Origin: a virus
DNA: 64,000 nt
IMG/VR virus record: IMGVR_UViG_3300017971_000207
Coordinates: 62,001-126,000 of that record
Strand: one strand, 5' to 3'
The position numbers were made by a program, and so were the translations under genes. Shown here piece by piece: positions 1 through 7,865 of the stretch. The stretch's first letter is position 1, and each line of letters begins with the position of its first letter. The notes beneath the pieces were generated by a model that saw nothing but the letters and a program-made list of their open reading frames with translations, was not told the origin of the DNA and did no database searches.

Positions 1-216
1 CCGGCGCGAGGCTCACCTGCCGAAGAGACCACGGGCGTCCCCCCGAGGCGGGAAGGCGCCGCCCCCCCAAACGCGCTCCGAGCTCGTGCTCATTCTTGCG
101 CGAGCGTCGCGTGCGAGCTGCCCGATCACCCCCCGGCCGAACCCATGCAGGCTCAGGACGACAGGGGGCCTCGGCCTCGTCGTCCAACCAAGCTGGAGAA
201 GGCTTGCGGTGAGAAC
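1..216. other. No gene recognised at left edge
   Basis: This stretch follows the stop codon of the RecA-like gene and holds no open frame that I can support. The only minus-strand candidate, an ATG near 93, runs 26 codons to a stop. It contains GC-rich inverted repeats, for example GACGAC/GTCGTC arms around 157-184, that could act as a transcription terminator for the RecA-like gene. I see no U-tract, so this is weak. Confidence 0.4.
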
Positions 217-2532
217 TCACAGCCCGTCGTCCTGTAGCAGTACATGCATGACAGCGTCGCGAACTCGCGCACCAAGCTCAACATCCGTCTCCAGCGCCGC
301 CTGCAGTGCCTTCTTTGAGCCGAACTTCTGATCGAGCACCTGCCACGAGGAACCACGGCCCTTCACTAGACCCACCATCTCCCCCATGCTCACAATCTCG
401 GGAACATCTATCGAGTCCCCCACCCGGTACCTCTCTGTATCCATCAACGCAAGCTGAAACTCGCCCTCAATGCGAGGGTAGAAGGATTTGTTTTTCTCCA
501 CCCGGAAGGCAAACTTCCCCGCTAATGGGCGCCCGAGAACCTCGTCCATCTCGTAGCCCGCCGAGCGTAGCTTCGTCTCTGTAACCGCCGCAAAGCCTGG
601 GGCTAGGCCCCCCGGCTGGATCTCCGGACTATTATGGACGACCACACCACGCCCGTCGCCGCCAACAAGGTAGAAGCAGTCCCCCTCTATCTGGAGGTCG
701 TACTTGACGCGAGACCTGTGTTTCTTCTGAGACTTTCGAACGCTGTGAACCTCCACAGGTATCGGTCGGCGGCGCATCACCGACTCCGGCAGCTCTAGCT
801 CACCCGTGGCCTGCTCCCGATGCTCCGGCAGAAGCTTGTAAGCCATATCCGGAGGGAGATAGCGAGCGACGGCCTCCGAGAACTGCGTGAATGTGCTAGC
901 GGGAAACACTATCGCACGTTGAGTTTGACGATAGCGCGTGCCAGGGAAGCGCTCGGCGAGCACCGCGGCCACGCGCACGGCGTGATCGTCTCGAAGGCGT
1001 TTGACCGAGATAGACGCCGACCGATGCGATTCCCGATAGGTGCCGTCGTCCGCATACCAGACAGCAAGGGTTAGGGGGCCAGCTTCGCGCAGAACATCCA
1101 GAGGGATGGTCCGATAGTCCTTGCCCTCCAACGTGTCGCCTGTCCCATAGAATTGCGCCCGTAGCTGCCGAAGCTCAAAGCTGTTCTCTGTCTTCCACGT
1201 GTCGCGCCCGCACGCGCTCACGAGGCTGAAGCCATAAGATCGAATGAGACGCTTCTTCCAGCACAGGTAAGCCTTCTGCTCCCCATTTGTTAGGCAAAAA
1301 GACCCCCATCGCGTGATGTGACCGTCTCCCAATAGCGAGCCTAAGACAACCTCACGCTCCACACTCGTGAGGCGCTCCTCGTACCAAGACAAGAGCTTCA
1401 TGCCTGGGCGCACTCGCCCAGCACGAATCTCGTTGCCGTCCCCATCGACGAGCAAGTGGTTCGGGGTACAGGTGAAGCCCTGAGCACCGCGCCGGCCTCC
1501 GGCCCCTGCCACACGGAACGTCAGCCAACTCTCACCCGGCGCCAAGACGCCGTTCTGATACCAGTTGACGATCCTACGCGCGACAATACGCCCGCGGTCT
1601 TTATCCCAGGAGAGCACCGGACCCTCCATACGCTCCTTAACCACCCGGTGGATGGGCACCTGCGACCCGTCCGCGAACATCACAGGCGTCTTCGCGTGAA
1701 AGCACCCAAACATCACTCCCACCTGCATACGCACCTGGTTGGTGAACAGCAAGGTAGGGGCAACACCTCGGGCGTTCGCAACCGTATTTAAGGCCACGAT
1801 AAACTTCCGTATCCCCTTGCCCAGCTGCCTCGCCTGCACCGCAGGGTTGTCGTCCATCGTGGAGCCTACAATCTCCTTCGCCGGCGCAAGAAACGCAATA
1901 CTGTCAATAACCACAATATCGAAGCCCTTCCGCAATAGAGCCTCGGTCATATCCATCGACTGCTCCTGATACTCCGGCGCAGATACGAATAGGTTGTCCA
2001 GGTCCACCCCCAAACGCTGCGCCCACCGGCGGTCCAGAGTCCCCTCGACATCCATGAACAGGATCATAGGAGGCCGATAACCCTTGCACCTACAGGGTGA
2101 GAAGTTCCAACAGTTGGCGCACATCCTCTGAGCATTCGCAAGGGCCTTCAGATAGGTGGTTGTCTTCGAGCTGGACTTCTTCCCCCACACCACGCTCACC
2201 TTCCCCACCGGGAAGCCCCCACCTAGCGCGTAATCGAGCTTGAATATACCTGTCGGTATCCGCGGCACCTTGCCAGAGCCTAGGTCCGAGGCGCGCTGAA
2301 AGATCGCATCGCCGTGGACCTTCCGTATCTGCGCCACCGTGGCGCTTGCCAGCATGTGCTCGGGAGAGTCCGACAGCTCCACGACGGCGCAGGAGTCCTT
2401 GACCGTTTTGGACCCCTTCTTAGCCTTGGCCTTCGTCGGCTTGTCCTTCCTGTCCTTATCCTTCTTCGATGTCGTCTTCTTCGAGGCGCTCTTCGCCGCC
2501 TTGGGCTTCTCCGCCTGCTGTGCTGCCGCCAT
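217..2532 (-). CDS. RecA-like recombinase interrupted by an intein
   Basis: This is a RecA-family ATPase for strand exchange and recombination-dependent replication. The extein (about 413 residues) shows a Lys/Ala-rich N-terminal tail (1-45), the RecA sequence IPTGIFKLDYALGGGFPVGK (about 92-111), a P-loop GKKSSSKT (117-124), Walker B FDIVVIDS (about 204-211), and NQVRMQVGVMFG followed after the intein by SPEIQPGG, matching the RecA loop. Two oddities: the P-loop carries Ser where RecA has Gly (GPESSGKT), and a Cys cluster CANCWNFSPCRCKG (about 138-151) lies between the Walker motifs and looks able to bind zinc. The start has AAGGAG 11 nt upstream. It is the last gene of the leftward series in this window. 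The family assignment is firm; whether it acts as a true RecA or as an SSAP-like helper is inference. Confidence 0.93.
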   Translation of the reverse strand: MAAAQQAEKPKAAKSASKKTTSKKDKDRKDKPTKAKAKKGSKTVKDSCAVVELSDSPEHMLASATVAQIRKVHGDAIFQRASDLGSGKVPRIPTGIFKLDYALGGGFPVGKVSVVWGKKSSSKTTTYLKALANAQRMCANCWNFSPCRCKGYRPPMILFMDVEGTLDRRWAQRLGVDLDNLFVSAPEYQEQSMDMTEALLRKGFDIVVIDSIAFLAPAKEIVGSTMDDNPAVQARQLGKGIRKFIVALNTVANARGVAPTLLFTNQVRMQVGVMFGCFHAKTPVMFADGSQVPIHRVVKERMEGPVLSWDKDRGRIVARRIVNWYQNGVLAPGESWLTFRVAGAGGRRGAQGFTCTPNHLLVDGDGNEIRAGRVRPGMKLLSWYEERLTSVEREVVLGSLLGDGHITRWGSFCLTNGEQKAYLCWKKRLIRSYGFSLVSACGRDTWKTENSFELRQLRAQFYGTGDTLEGKDYRTIPLDVLREAGPLTLAVWYADDGTYRESHRSASISVKRLRDDHAVRVAAVLAERFPGTRYRQTQRAIVFPASTFTQFSEAVARYLPPDMAYKLLPEHREQATGELELPESVMRRRPIPVEVHSVRKSQKKHRSRVKYDLQIEGDCFYLVGGDGRGVVVHNSPEIQPGGLAPGFAAVTETKLRSAGYEMDEVLGRPLAGKFAFRVEKNKSFYPRIEGEFQLALMDTERYRVGDSIDVPEIVSMGEMVGLVKGRGSSWQVLDQKFGSKKALQAALETDVELGARVRDAVMHVLLQDDGL
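631..1704 (-). other. Intein in the RecA-like protein (358 aa, LAGLIDADG type)
   Basis: Residues 277-634 of the precursor. It begins with Cys (CFHAKTPVMFADGS, block A), has the block B TPNH motif, ends VVVHN and is followed by Ser as the +1 nucleophile. Two dodecapeptide motifs of a homing endonuclease are visible: VLGSLLGDGHI and LAVWYADDGT. Joining the flanks gives VGVMFG-SPEIQPGG, a normal RecA stretch. All splicing residues appear intact, so protein splicing is expected. Confidence 0.93.
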
Positions 2533-2638
2533 TGCTCACCGTCTCCTTAACACCGGGCCTCGGCCCGCTACCACCGTCCAATAGATACTTGCGACTATGC
2601 CGCACAAACGTCCATACCGTGGCCGCCGCCAGCCACAC
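2456..2638 (-). CDS. Possible 60-aa protein overlapping the recA start
   Basis: A GTG-initiated frame with AGGAAAA just upstream encodes a hydrophobic, basic N-terminus (MWLAAATVWTFVRHSRKYLL) and a Glu/Asp-rich C-terminus. It overlaps the first 77 nt of the RecA-like gene in another frame. It would fill the gap between the MerR-like and RecA-like genes. Because the recA start codes for low-complexity Ala/Lys sequence, this frame could be open by chance. Function unknown. Confidence 0.25.
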   Translation of the reverse strand: MWLAAATVWTFVRHSRKYLLDGGSGPRPGVKETVSNGGSTAGGEAQGGEERLEEDDIEEG

Positions 2639-2643
2639 TTTTC

Positions 2644-3456
2644 CTACGGATCAACCAAAGAGGCGCCCAGAGTTCCCAGGGAGCGCCACCCCTCAGTAAC
2701 CTCCGCAGAGAACGCCGCCCACTGCTCCTTGCCCCGTATCGTGCCGTCGCGGTCGTTGTACGCCTGAGCCACCACAGCAACCATCTCCGCGGTGTACAGC
2801 CGGTAGCGTGTTCGGGAGGCTCGAAGCGGTGTCGACGGAAGCGCGCCCCGCTTCTCCATCTGCTCCACGGTCAGCACCGTTCTGTTGATCGCCTTAGCCA
2901 GCACCCCCACCCGGAAAAGCGCTACATCCTCCTCCGTCCCGTCCTCAAAACGAACCCGACGGACAAAGTGCTTAGGCTTCTCCATCTGATAGACACGCCC
3001 CGCCGCATCGAGCTGTAGAATACCGTTCTTGATCAAGCGCTCACGTATGACCTCCAGCTCGTGGTCGGTGTACAGCCGGTCGCCGCGGTCACTCCGCAGC
3101 TCCGCCGGATGAATCACGCCCCGCTTCTCCCACAAGCGCACAAGCTGCACAGAGCAGCCAAGCGCCGTAGCAAGCGCCCCAATCGTAAATAGCTTAACCG
3201 GGGGCTGACCCTCACCCATGGGAACGTCAACCGTCTTAAACGGAAGAGGCTTCGTCGGCGTGGCAACCGCCTCTCGCTCCCTCCGTCGAACCTCCGCACG
3301 CTTCTTGCGCGCACGCGCCCGCGAGTCCCGATTAAGCTTCAAAACCCGAGCCTTGTATGCTGGGTCCAGCTCGTACCGACGCCGGCGAGTCTCATTCAGC
3401 TCCTCTCCGTTCTCCGCGTACCAGCTCTTAAAGCTAAAACCTCCTTCACCTGTCAT
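2644..3456 (-). CDS. Protein with two MerR-like helix-turn-helix domains
   Basis: Likely a DNA-binding regulator. After a basic, Arg-rich N-terminal segment there are two MerR-type winged HTH units: FTIGALATALGCSVQLVRLWEKRGVI and following residues, then FRVGVLAKAINRTVLTVEQMEKRGALP and following residues. Each ends in a R-x-R/D-RLYT wing. Two HTHs in one chain suggest binding to an asymmetric or long site as a monomer. The ATG at 3456 is preferred: a promoter TTGACA-17-TAAGTG puts the -10 nine nt upstream and there is no Shine-Dalgarno, so the mRNA is probably leaderless. A GTG at 3468 would fall inside the -10. The target is unknown; the position between two recombination and helicase genes gives no direct clue. 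Confidence 0.75.
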   Translation of the reverse strand: MTGEGGFSFKSWYAENGEELNETRRRRYELDPAYKARVLKLNRDSRARARKKRAEVRRREREAVATPTKPLPFKTVDVPMGEGQPPVKLFTIGALATALGCSVQLVRLWEKRGVIHPAELRSDRGDRLYTDHELEVIRERLIKNGILQLDAAGRVYQMEKPKHFVRRVRFEDGTEEDVALFRVGVLAKAINRTVLTVEQMEKRGALPSTPLRASRTRYRLYTAEMVAVVAQAYNDRDGTIRGKEQWAAFSAEVTEGWRSLGTLGASLVDP

Positions 3457-3465
3457 GATATTCAA

Positions 3466-3494
3466 CACTTAACAAGTAATTAGGGCATTGTCAA
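3466..3494 (-). promoter_or_regulatory. Sigma70-type promoter for the double-MerR gene
   Basis: On the minus strand, TTGACA (3494-3489), a 17-bp spacer and TAAGTG (3471-3466), nine nt before the ATG at 3456. The -35 lies inside the 3' end of the DEAH helicase gene. Confidence 0.6.
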
Positions 3495-6400
3495 GTAACC
3501 CGTAGATAGAAGCGGTCGCGCTGCGCCGCCGCCCGACGGAAGGTTGCCACCAGGTCATCGCGTATATCGACCACGATCGGGTCCTTCTTACCCGCACAGA
3601 TACGCTGAATGCGTCCAGTAGGCTGCTCTACATCCCACATAGGAGTAGCCAATACAAGCGTGTCGAGAGGCGGGATATCAAGGCCCTCTGCAGCCATCTG
3701 AACCGTAGCCAGAACCACCTGTGCCTGCGCAGCCTCCGCCCGCTCATCAGAGGTGCGACCCCCAACAAAATAGCCCACCGTCGGCGCCCGAGAGCCGTTG
3801 GAGCTCTTGGAGCAGGCGTTTAGCAACCCCCGATGAAGTAGCTCCAGGTGATTCAGACGTTCACTCAGCACCAACAGCTTACGCCCGGCAGCGGCCGCTG
3901 CCGCGATCTGTGCGACCACAATCCGATTGCGCGCGCGGTTGGTCGTGAGAAACTGAATAATGAGATGGCGCGGCGCCACACTCGGGTCAAAGCTCGGGGT
4001 AGAGAAGAGCTGGAAGTCTGTCCACACCCGCTTGACCTTCACCTTCAAGAGCTTCTCCTTTGAGGCGTAGAGCACCTTCCCTATGCTGTAACGAAAGACG
4101 TTGTCCGCCCCATCTTTCCGACGAGGTGTGGCTGAGTTGTGAACCAGCACACCATCAGCAACAAAGGACGGGTGACCGCCCATCTCCAGGTCATAGACAA
4201 AGTCCGGCGGCGCGCGATCGTAGTTAACTGACCTCACTACTCCTTCCAGATACGACAGCTCCCCCTCACAGAACCGACGTCTGTGGCCTCTATGTCCTGC
4301 ATCATCCGATAGCTCAGAGTGCCCCGACCAGTAAACCTGAAAGGACCTTCGTCTGCCCATAATCTGCCGACTATCGACAACACCGCCCAAGCTGGGCTCG
4401 TGACCACTTACTCCCCCGACCACTCCCAAAGACCTAAGCAAGCTAAGCAACGAACGAACCAAAGAAGGCGATGTGGTCCTGACGCGATGCCCTACCCTCC
4501 CGCTCTCGCGCTCTGAACGACAACCGTCAGAGTCCAACAGACCTTGTAACAGCTCCCTCCGATAGCACTCCTCCCAGCCCACTACCCAAGCAGCAGGGAT
4601 ACTCTTTTCCCCACAACCTACAGACCCAAAAACATCTCGAAAGATAGCAGCCACCACAGCACTGGAACACCGCACCTCTGCCGAAGCCCCAGGCGTCTCC
4701 CTCTGCCGGGGGTGCCACACCACCCCCGGCAGGCCACGCAGGCGCGTCAGGATCTCCGGCACTCGGCTTAGCTCTACCGCAAAGTTTACGCGGTTACCGC
4801 TCACCCACCCGTCGCCGAGCCAAAAGCCTAGTATGTAGGCCCAACAACGTAGGTCTATGTACGGGTCTGTAGAAACACCTCTCGCCCCTTCTGTGTACAC
4901 CGCCGAGGGCTCTGGCAACCCCTCCCTGCAAGCAAGGTACACCTCCGCCGGAAGATAATGACCACGGCTCCCTTGATTGCGGTAATTCCACCAAGACTTC
5001 GGAGACGCCCCGACATCCCTACGCGCAACACCATCTAAAGAGACAGCCACCTTCACAGATCGAAGACCGTAACGAACAGCCACAGCGGCTACGTCCACAC
5101 GCCCTTGCGAACATCTCGACCCCCAAGCCGCCCCATCATCCATGGGCAAGCGGTCCCCCCTCTCGACCTCCTTGGCTCTGCACACAGATAAAGAAGCCAA
5201 AGGCTTTCGATTCCGATTAACACGCACAAATCCGCCAGGCTCCAGACGAAACAAAGAGTGGTCGTCAGTAACCCGCAGATCGCGCCCAGAAACACGAAGA
5301 CACCTGAGAGGCGCAGAGACTGAATGGCGGATGAGGCTCTTTACAGGCTTCCAACAAAAACCGTACCCCTCCCAGCCTCGCGACTCTACACCATCAAAAC
5401 GGACAACGTCGTAAGTACCCTCTCTCCTCACTGGGAGATACTCAACAGCCTCATCAAACGCTGCCTCAATAGGGCCAACCCACCCCAAACCGAAGACCCC
5501 TCCACGAAGCTCAACAACGGACTGGGGTCCGACGGAGAGACCGATGCGCCACCGCGCGGGGAAGCACGCAGGAACAGGCGCCCAGGTCTCCGCGCCTATG
5601 CGGTGGCAGTTGTGTACCACCACCCCCTCAGCGACAAAGTTGTGCAGGTCCTCCACCGTGAGATCGTAAACAAGCTCAGGCGTCTCAACGTCGGCGGTCT
5701 CCAGCACCCGAGCCAGCGTCAAGCGGTTCTCCATAGGGGCAAGTGAGACAACATCGCAGTGAATCACATAATCGTTGCCAGGCTCCAGCTCCCCAGCGGT
5801 CCTGTCCCCACTTGGCGTAAACACCACGTGATTGGAGGTGCACACCAGCGTCCCGCACTCGTGCCTCACCCACATCATGGAGCTCCGGGGCTTGTGCACC
5901 CACTTTCGCGTCACCGGCTTAACTGCGAAGCGACCACCTACACGATCGTACGCCAGCACATAGACGGGGTCTGGGTCCGCCACCACCTCCTCGATAGGAC
6001 GATAACCACGCGAGGTCAGGATCCGCGCGTAACCTGGCAGCGACTCATCTACCATGAGTGCCCCCGGCCACTGATAGAGCGCTGGAGGATATTCCCGCTG
6101 CGCTAGGGAGTGCACCATCCCAACGGCCAGGTGCTTACCCTCAAAGTCGCACACATCCTGCTGCACACGCCCAACAGCCACCCCTGGGAGAAAGTACCGG
6201 ATGCGCTCCAGCCACTGCTCCACCAGAAACTCCTTGTGTACCACCACGAGGATGGGAACAGCCAGCTGCGAAGCAAGCGATAAGGCGGATACCGTCTTAC
6301 CAAAGCCCGGCGCCGCCCTCAATATACCGCCGGTACAGTAGGGGTCCGACAAAGCCTTAAGAAGTGCCCCTTGCGCCCTTCGCTGCTCTGGCCGCAGCTC

Positions 6401-6673
6401 CCCCTCAAAGCGGATAGGAGATGGTAAGGAGGCCCCCATCGTGTAGGCTAGCTCCACCTTGTGGTAGGGCTTAAGAAAGGAGAGGAAGTACTCACGAGGA
6501 ACACCAATGTGCGTCTTGGTCTCCTCCCACATGCGGATAGTTCCAGGCGCCTCCCCTGGGTGGTCTCCCACCTTCTGGGGCTGAATCGTCAGCTGACGAG
6601 AGATGACCTGCCGCTGTGTGGTGGTCATCCCCGCCAGCCGTATCCAAGCAAGCCTGTCTAGTCGAACATCCAC
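3491..6673 (-). CDS. DEAD/DEAH-type superfamily 2 helicase with two inteins
   Basis: An ATP-dependent nucleic acid translocase of the SF2/UvrB-RAD25-like type. The extein (about 448 residues) has RPEQ (Q-motif-like), Walker A APGFGKT (about 121-127), the DECH box split as DE / CH by the first intein, motif III GL / SATP split by the second, and a C-terminal RecA fold with motif VI QPTGRIQRICAGK. It could unwind recombination or replication intermediates. The start is GTG (6673), six nt after a TAAGCT hexamer; ATG at 6628 is the alternative. It is a single gene between a small ORF and the MerR-like regulator. Splicing of both inteins is needed to build the ATPase site. Confidence 0.9.
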   Translation of the reverse strand: MDVRLDRLAWIRLAGMTTTQRQVISRQLTIQPQKVGDHPGEAPGTIRMWEETKTHIGVPREYFLSFLKPYHKVELAYTMGASLPSPIRFEGELRPEQRRAQGALLKALSDPYCTGGILRAAPGFGKTVSALSLASQLAVPILVVVHKEFLVEQWLERIRYFLPGVAVGRVQQDVCDFEGKHLAVGMVHSLAQREYPPALYQWPGALMVDESLPGYARILTSRGYRPIEEVVADPDPVYVLAYDRVGGRFAVKPVTRKWVHKPRSSMMWVRHECGTLVCTSNHVVFTPSGDRTAGELEPGNDYVIHCDVVSLAPMENRLTLARVLETADVETPELVYDLTVEDLHNFVAEGVVVHNCHRIGAETWAPVPACFPARWRIGLSVGPQSVVELRGGVFGLGWVGPIEAAFDEAVEYLPVRREGTYDVVRFDGVESRGWEGYGFCWKPVKSLIRHSVSAPLRCLRVSGRDLRVTDDHSLFRLEPGGFVRVNRNRKPLASLSVCRAKEVERGDRLPMDDGAAWGSRCSQGRVDVAAVAVRYGLRSVKVAVSLDGVARRDVGASPKSWWNYRNQGSRGHYLPAEVYLACREGLPEPSAVYTEGARGVSTDPYIDLRCWAYILGFWLGDGWVSGNRVNFAVELSRVPEILTRLRGLPGVVWHPRQRETPGASAEVRCSSAVVAAIFRDVFGSVGCGEKSIPAAWVVGWEECYRRELLQGLLDSDGCRSERESGRVGHRVRTTSPSLVRSLLSLLRSLGVVGGVSGHEPSLGGVVDSRQIMGRRRSFQVYWSGHSELSDDAGHRGHRRRFCEGELSYLEGVVRSVNYDRAPPDFVYDLEMGGHPSFVADGVLVHNSATPRRKDGADNVFRYSIGKVLYASKEKLLKVKVKRVWTDFQLFSTPSFDPSVAPRHLIIQFLTTNRARNRIVVAQIAAAAAAGRKLLVLSERLNHLELLHRGLLNACSKSSNGSRAPTVGYFVGGRTSDERAEAAQAQVVLATVQMAAEGLDIPPLDTLVLATPMWDVEQPTGRIQRICAGKKDPIVVDIRDDLVATFRRAAAQRDRFYLRVT
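4136..5536 (-). other. Intein 2 of the DEAH helicase (467 aa), in the SAT motif
   Basis: Residues 380-846 of the precursor. It starts with Ser (SVGPQSVVELRGG), has a block-B-like TDDH, ends VLVHN with +1 Ser. LAGLIDADG-type endonuclease motifs ILGFWLGDGWVS and LLQGLLDSDGC are present. Joining flanks restores RIGLSATPRRKDG, helicase motif III. The intein lies 24 extein residues after intein 1. Confidence 0.9.
5609..6043 (-). other. Intein 1 of the DEAH helicase (145-aa mini-intein), in the DECH box
   Basis: Residues 211-355. It starts with Ser (SLPGYARILTSRGYRP), has block B CTSNHVVF, block F VYDLTVEDLHNFVAEG, and ends VVVHN with +1 Cys. At 145 residues there is no room for an endonuclease, so this is a mini-intein. 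It splits the Walker B/motif II tetrad into DE and CH. Confidence 0.92.
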
Positions 6674-6712
6674 GGCTCTAGCTTAGCGCGGAGCCGTTAG
6701 GCAAGTAAGCGA

Positions 6713-6925
6713 TCACTTTAGACCCGCAGGCAGATGGGCCACGCTGTCTTGAAAGGCTAGCTCCTTAAACACCTGGTCTGCCCAATCGGCCGGCGGAAAG
6801 GCCATAGGGTCCTTAGACCACGCCCGTATCTCCACCCACCGCCGTTTACCACTTACCTCCGCAACAGCCTCTAGGCGTTGTTGGTCGACGTGGACGACGG
6901 CGAAGCAGAGACGCGGCTTGATCAT
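6713..6925 (-). CDS. Small protein of unknown function (70 aa)
   Basis: I do not recognise this protein. It reads as a compact beta-rich N-terminus (PRLCFAVVHVDQQRLEAVAE) followed by an amphipathic helix near the C-terminus. It lies between the SSB and DEAH helicase genes on the same strand, so it may be co-transcribed with the replication genes. The start ATG follows the palindrome at 6938-6953. Confidence 0.6.
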   Translation of the reverse strand: MIKPRLCFAVVHVDQQRLEAVAEVSGKRRWVEIRAWSKDPMAFPPADWADQVFKELAFQDSVAHLPAGLK

Positions 6926-6937
6926 GATAACCCTATC

Positions 6938-6953
6938 GCGACCGCGTGGTCGC
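6938..6953. repeat. GCGACC(N4)GGTCGC palindrome after the SSB gene
   Basis: Arms GCGACC/GGTCGC around GCGT, 8 nt beyond the SSB stop codon. One of five related palindromes at minus-strand gene ends in this window (others at 15642, 53377, 60613 and 62968). Confidence 0.7.
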
Positions 6954-6960
6954 AGTTAGA

Positions 6961-7761
6961 TCAAAAGGGGATGTCCTCCTCGTCCCCAGCTTTTCCTCGC
7001 GGACGGTCACTGTCTCCGCCGAAGCCTAGTGCTTCATCTCGGCTTACGCCGCGCAGCAGCTCCTTCGAGAAGGCATTCCCCCTGGGCTTGAGGACCTCCA
7101 TGTAGTTAAAAGGCACAACACGACGCACCAGACGCCCATCATCCTCGGGGTCAAACTGAAGCTGAAAGACCTGCTGCAGGTTTTTCATCTTAAGCTCATC
7201 CGCCTCTGCATCATCCCACCACTCTGAAAGCTTCTTGCCCCGGAAGTTGGCCAGCTCAAACATCCGAGCATGGTCAGTGACAAGGCCCTTGCACTCCCAC
7301 TCATCACCAGTTGAGGGGGACTTCTCTCCCTCCCTATGGACTCTCCACTTGGTCCAGCAGAGCGTTCCGCCCTCCGCCTCACTCTTCTTACGCCGCCACT
7401 TCTTGAGAAGGTTAAGCTTACCCCCGGCCAGCTTGACCTCATATTGATAGCGGTTGCCTCGGTCGTCCTCCCATAGACTGCAGTCGACCAAGGAGAGGTA
7501 GCCCGTGTAGGTGCGGCTCTTGTCGCCCAGCTCCTCACAGGAATTACAGGGGTCGTCAAAACCCCGGTTGCACGTGTGGTGGTTGCGCCAAGACTTGTTT
7601 ATCTTGGCGTTGTGCTCATATATGCATAGTGGATCATCGTCCACCAGAACCAGGTCCTTCCCCGTCCCTGGTTTGATCCACAGTCTGTTAGGGGTCTTGA
7701 GGGCGTCAAGACGCGCCTCCTCCTTTTGGATACCGTCGTATCCCTTGTTGAACCAGGACAT
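6961..7761 (-). CDS. Single-stranded DNA-binding protein, T4 gp32-like
   Basis: It coats single-stranded DNA during replication and recombination. Evidence: a His/Cys zinc-type cluster NHHTCNRGFDDPCNSC (about residues 60-76) like the gp32 zinc site, aromatic and basic residues through the core (WFNKG, LWIKPG, KKWRRKK), and a strongly acidic tail ending DEEDIPF, the classic partner-binding tip of SSB proteins. At 266 residues it is close to gp32 (301). The start has AAGGAGGA 9 nt upstream. It has its own promoter inside the end of the primase gene (7837-7865) and ends just before a palindrome. The DnaB-like protein here ends GVPF, a similar acidic tail. Confidence 0.85.
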   Translation of the reverse strand: MSWFNKGYDGIQKEEARLDALKTPNRLWIKPGTGKDLVLVDDDPLCIYEHNAKINKSWRNHHTCNRGFDDPCNSCEELGDKSRTYTGYLSLVDCSLWEDDRGNRYQYEVKLAGGKLNLLKKWRRKKSEAEGGTLCWTKWRVHREGEKSPSTGDEWECKGLVTDHARMFELANFRGKKLSEWWDDAEADELKMKNLQQVFQLQFDPEDDGRLVRRVVPFNYMEVLKPRGNAFSKELLRGVSRDEALGFGGDSDRPRGKAGDEEDIPF

Positions 7762-7836
7762 GAGATGTCCTCCTTGATTGTAATGAGGCCCTTACCGGCC
7801 GTGTACTGAACTAATGTCCCTTACGGTGACACTAAG

Positions 7837-7865
7837 AAGCTACAGCATACTCATCGGGTTGTCAA
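7837..7865 (-). promoter_or_regulatory. Promoter for the SSB gene
   Basis: TTGACA (7865-7860), 17-bp spacer, TAGCTT (7842-7837) on the minus strand, about 75 nt before the SSB start and inside the primase 3' end. The -10 is weak. It would allow SSB to be made in excess over the upstream helicase and primase genes. Confidence 0.5.
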
